Source: Pseudomonadota bacterium
GTDB lineage: Bacteria > Pseudomonadota > Gammaproteobacteria > Xanthomonadales > Rhodanobacteraceae
Assembly: GCA_021783385.1 (NCBI GenBank)
Contig: JAJXTX010000111.1
Location: 1-8,168 of the forward strand
Length of the DNA: 8,168 nucleotides
Reading direction: 5' to 3'
Part shown: one piece after another, positions 6,563 to 8,168 of the stretch
Position numbering within the stretch: the first letter of the stretch is position 1
Layout: every line of letters starts with the position of its first letter
Translations under genes and position numbers: made by a program
Notes under the pieces: model-generated
Database searches by the model: none
Seen by the model: only the letters and a program-made list of their open reading frames with translations
Told to the model about the DNA's origin: nothing

Positions 6563-6662
6563 AAGTGAAACCTGCGGCGCATGGTGCCCGTGATGGGCAA
6601 ACGAGGGAAGCGCCAGCGCCCGCAGATGGTCGGGTCAGTGTGACAGTTTATCGGTAGTGCAC

Positions 6663-6683
6663 GCCGCCGCGCATGCCGGCGGC
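6663..6683. other. GC-rich 7-bp hairpin upstream of the second GAF gene
   Basis: A stem of gccgccg with cggcggc and a 7-base loop lies 84 bp before the ATG at 6767. The surrounding 6583-6766 stretch is the leader or promoter region of the second GAF gene. I see no clear -35/-10 or -24/-12 promoter in it. The hairpin may be a leader structure or only a product of the GC-rich composition. Confidence 0.2.
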
Positions 6684-6756
6684 ACCGCCCGCGGCGCCAA
6701 CGCCGGGCTACGTATCGAAGCGGTATGCTTGCGACGGGTCCGGGCGGATCTGCGGC

Positions 6757-6761
6757 AAGGA
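6757..6761 (+). promoter_or_regulatory. Ribosome binding site fixing the 6767 start
   Basis: AAGGA is followed by five bases and then the ATG at 6767. It is the best Shine-Dalgarno site in the window. It favours 6767 over the in-frame ATG two codons later at 6773. Confidence 0.6.
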
Positions 6762-6766
6762 AAATC

Positions 6767-8168
6767 ATGTTGATGAAGCACGCGGATGCCGCGGATGGGT
6801 TGCCGCCGGAGCGGGAATGGCTGCTGCAGTGGCTCACCCGCCTCGCCAGCGTGCGCACGCCGCAGCAGGCGGCCGTGGCGATCGCCGAGCTGGCCGGTAC
6901 GCATCCGCAGTGCCAGGGGGCCACGGTGCTGTGGGGGCTGGTCGAGCCGCTGCGCCATCGCGGCATTGTGCCGACCGGATGGAAGCCGGCCGACTGGACC
7001 TGGCTGAGTGAAGCGGCCGGCGCCGAGCAGCCGCAGTGGCATGCCGCCCAGCCATGGCTCGCGCTGCGCCTGTGCCTGCAGCCGGAGCCGGCCATGCTGC
7101 TGCTGAGCATGTCGCCGCGGGACGCGCAGGCCCAGCTGCCTGACGCCGTCCTTGCCGGCGAGTGGGATGCGCCGCTGCGCCTTGCCGGCGAACATCTGCA
7201 ACGGGCGCTGGAGTGGGGGCGGCTGCAGGATTCGCACCAGCAGGTTGAGCGCTCGGAGCGTCTGCAGCGGGCGCTGTTCGCGATCTCCGATCTGGCCGGC
7301 TCCGACGGCGACATGCCGGACATGCTGCGCGGCATCCACGCGATCGTCAGCACGCTGATGTACGCGGACAATTTTTTCATCGTGCTGCACAACCTCTATC
7401 GCGGCACGGTGCGCTTTCTGTATTACGTCGACGTCGAGGATCCCACCATACCCGGCCAGGGCCAGGACATGCCGATGGCGGCGATCGAGTACACGCTCAC
7501 CTGGCACGTGATGCAGGACGGCAATCCGCGCATGGGCAATACGGAGCAATTGCGCAACCAGGTGGTCGGGCCGGTGGCGCAGATCGGGCCGGACAGTCAG
7601 GACTGGCTGGGCGTGCCGATGCTGCGCGAGGGTCTGCCGGTGGGTGCGCTGGTGGTGCAGAGCTACCAGCCGGAGATCGGCTATGCGCCGGAGGATCTCG
7701 CACTGCTGGAGTTTGTCGGCAGCCACATCCTCACCGCGCTGGAGCGCAAGCAGACGCAGGAAAACCTGGAGCAGCGGGTGGAGCTGCGCACCCAGCAGCT
7801 GGCTGACGCCAACCGCGGCCTCGAGCTGGAAATCGTGGTGCGCAAGCGCGCCGAGCATCTGCAGGCGGCGCTGTTCCAGATCGCCCAGCTGGCCACCGCG
7901 GACATCGACCAGGGCGCGTTCTACCGGCGCGTACATGCAGTGGTCGGCGAGTTGCTGAATGCGGAAAACTTTTTTATCGCGTTGCTCTCCGACGATCGCA
8001 GCCGGCTGACCTTCCCGTACGCCGTCGACGCGGTCGAGATGCCGCCCGCGCAGCGTCCGCTGGGGCGCGGTCTGAGCGAATACGTGCTGCGCCGGGGCAC
8101 GGCGCTGCGCGCGCTGAATGCCGACATCGAGCAGCTGGTGCAGCAGGGCGAGGTGGCGCCCGGCCGCG
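6767..8168 (+). CDS. Multi-GAF sensory protein, tandem paralogue of the GGDEF-EAL protein; C-terminus off window
   Basis: The visible 467 residues form the sensory half of a second c-di-GMP-type protein. The order is an N-terminal module (about 15-140), GAF1 (165-325), a coiled-coil signalling helix (327-362) and GAF2 (365 to the edge). GAF1 shares LQRALFAISDLAGSD (167-181), FLYYVDVEDP (217-226), IGPDSQDWLGVPMLREG (273-289), ALVVQSY (294-300) and EFVGSHILTALERKQT (315-330) with the upstream protein. The linker has the same EQRVELRTQQLADAN register, and GAF2 shares LATADID, NFFIAL, LTFPYA and RGLSEYVL. I estimate about 60% identity over this region. The N-terminal ~140 residues differ strongly and are tryptophan-rich (for example GWKPADWTWLSEAAG), suggesting a different input. 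No membrane segment or signal peptide is seen. GGDEF and EAL domains are expected beyond the edge from the paralogue but are not visible. It starts about 510 bp after the upstream gene, so it probably has its own promoter. Confidence 0.88.
   Translation, partial: MLMKHADAADGLPPEREWLLQWLTRLASVRTPQQAAVAIAELAGTHPQCQGATVLWGLVEPLRHRGIVPTGWKPADWTWLSEAAGAEQPQWHAAQPWLALRLCLQPEPAMLLLSMSPRDAQAQLPDAVLAGEWDAPLRLAGEHLQRALEWGRLQDSHQQVERSERLQRALFAISDLAGSDGDMPDMLRGIHAIVSTLMYADNFFIVLHNLYRGTVRFLYYVDVEDPTIPGQGQDMPMAAIEYTLTWHVMQDGNPRMGNTEQLRNQVVGPVAQIGPDSQDWLGVPMLREGLPVGALVVQSYQPEIGYAPEDLALLEFVGSHILTALERKQTQENLEQRVELRTQQLADANRGLELEIVVRKRAEHLQAALFQIAQLATADIDQGAFYRRVHAVVGELLNAENFFIALLSDDRSRLTFPYAVDAVEMPPAQRPLGRGLSEYVLRRGTALRALNADIEQLVQQGEVAPGR

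Noticed and set aside
6639..6660. Clp/CRP-type site (TGTGA) upstream of the second GAF gene
   Set aside because: Only one half-site is present; the TCACA partner is absent at the required spacing.
6635..7936. Minus-strand ORF (433 codons) opposite the second GAF gene
   Set aside because: Shadow of the well-conserved paralogue reading frame on the plus strand.

Overview
The window is GC-rich, tightly packed bacterial DNA. The protein families and architectures present (DinG, a HutD/Ves protein, NnrU and multi-GAF GGDEF-EAL proteins) suggest a gammaproteobacterium near the Xanthomonadaceae/Rhodanobacteraceae (Rhodanobacter, Dyella, Luteibacter-like). That placement is an inference from composition and protein character; no marker gene is present.

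Layout. Positions 1-3097 hold three genes on the minus strand in one probable operon, read right to left: dinG (Fe-S XPD-family helicase), a HutD/Ves-family cupin gene that starts 2 bp after the dinG stop, and an nnrU-like membrane protein gene that runs off the left edge. A divergent intergenic stretch (3098-3311) carries a perfect hairpin and a plausible sigma-54 (-24/-12) promoter reading rightward.

Positions 3312-6254 encode a large soluble cyclic-di-GMP protein with a GAF-like N-terminus, two clear GAF domains, signalling helices, a GGDEF domain and an EAL domain; both catalytic sites look intact. A second gene of the same family starts at 6767 with a good ribosome binding site and runs off the right edge. 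The window shows its sensory half only: an N-terminal module, GAF1, a coiled coil and most of GAF2. The two proteins are tandem paralogues, roughly 60% identical over the GAF region by eye. Blocks of almost identical DNA sit in GAF1, while the first ~140 residues have diverged strongly.

The ~510 bp between the paralogues has no confident gene. It carries a minus-strand coding signal that changes frame near 6503, as in a frameshifted gene remnant. The 5' end of that remnant matches the dinG start region at 24 of 25 bases. Several tetraloop or GC-rich hairpins also lie here.

No rRNA, tRNA, CRISPR array, insertion sequence or phage gene was seen. The most interesting points are the duplicated, sensor-diversified c-di-GMP proteins, the putative RpoN promoter in front of the first, and the dinG-start duplication attached to a decayed gene between them.
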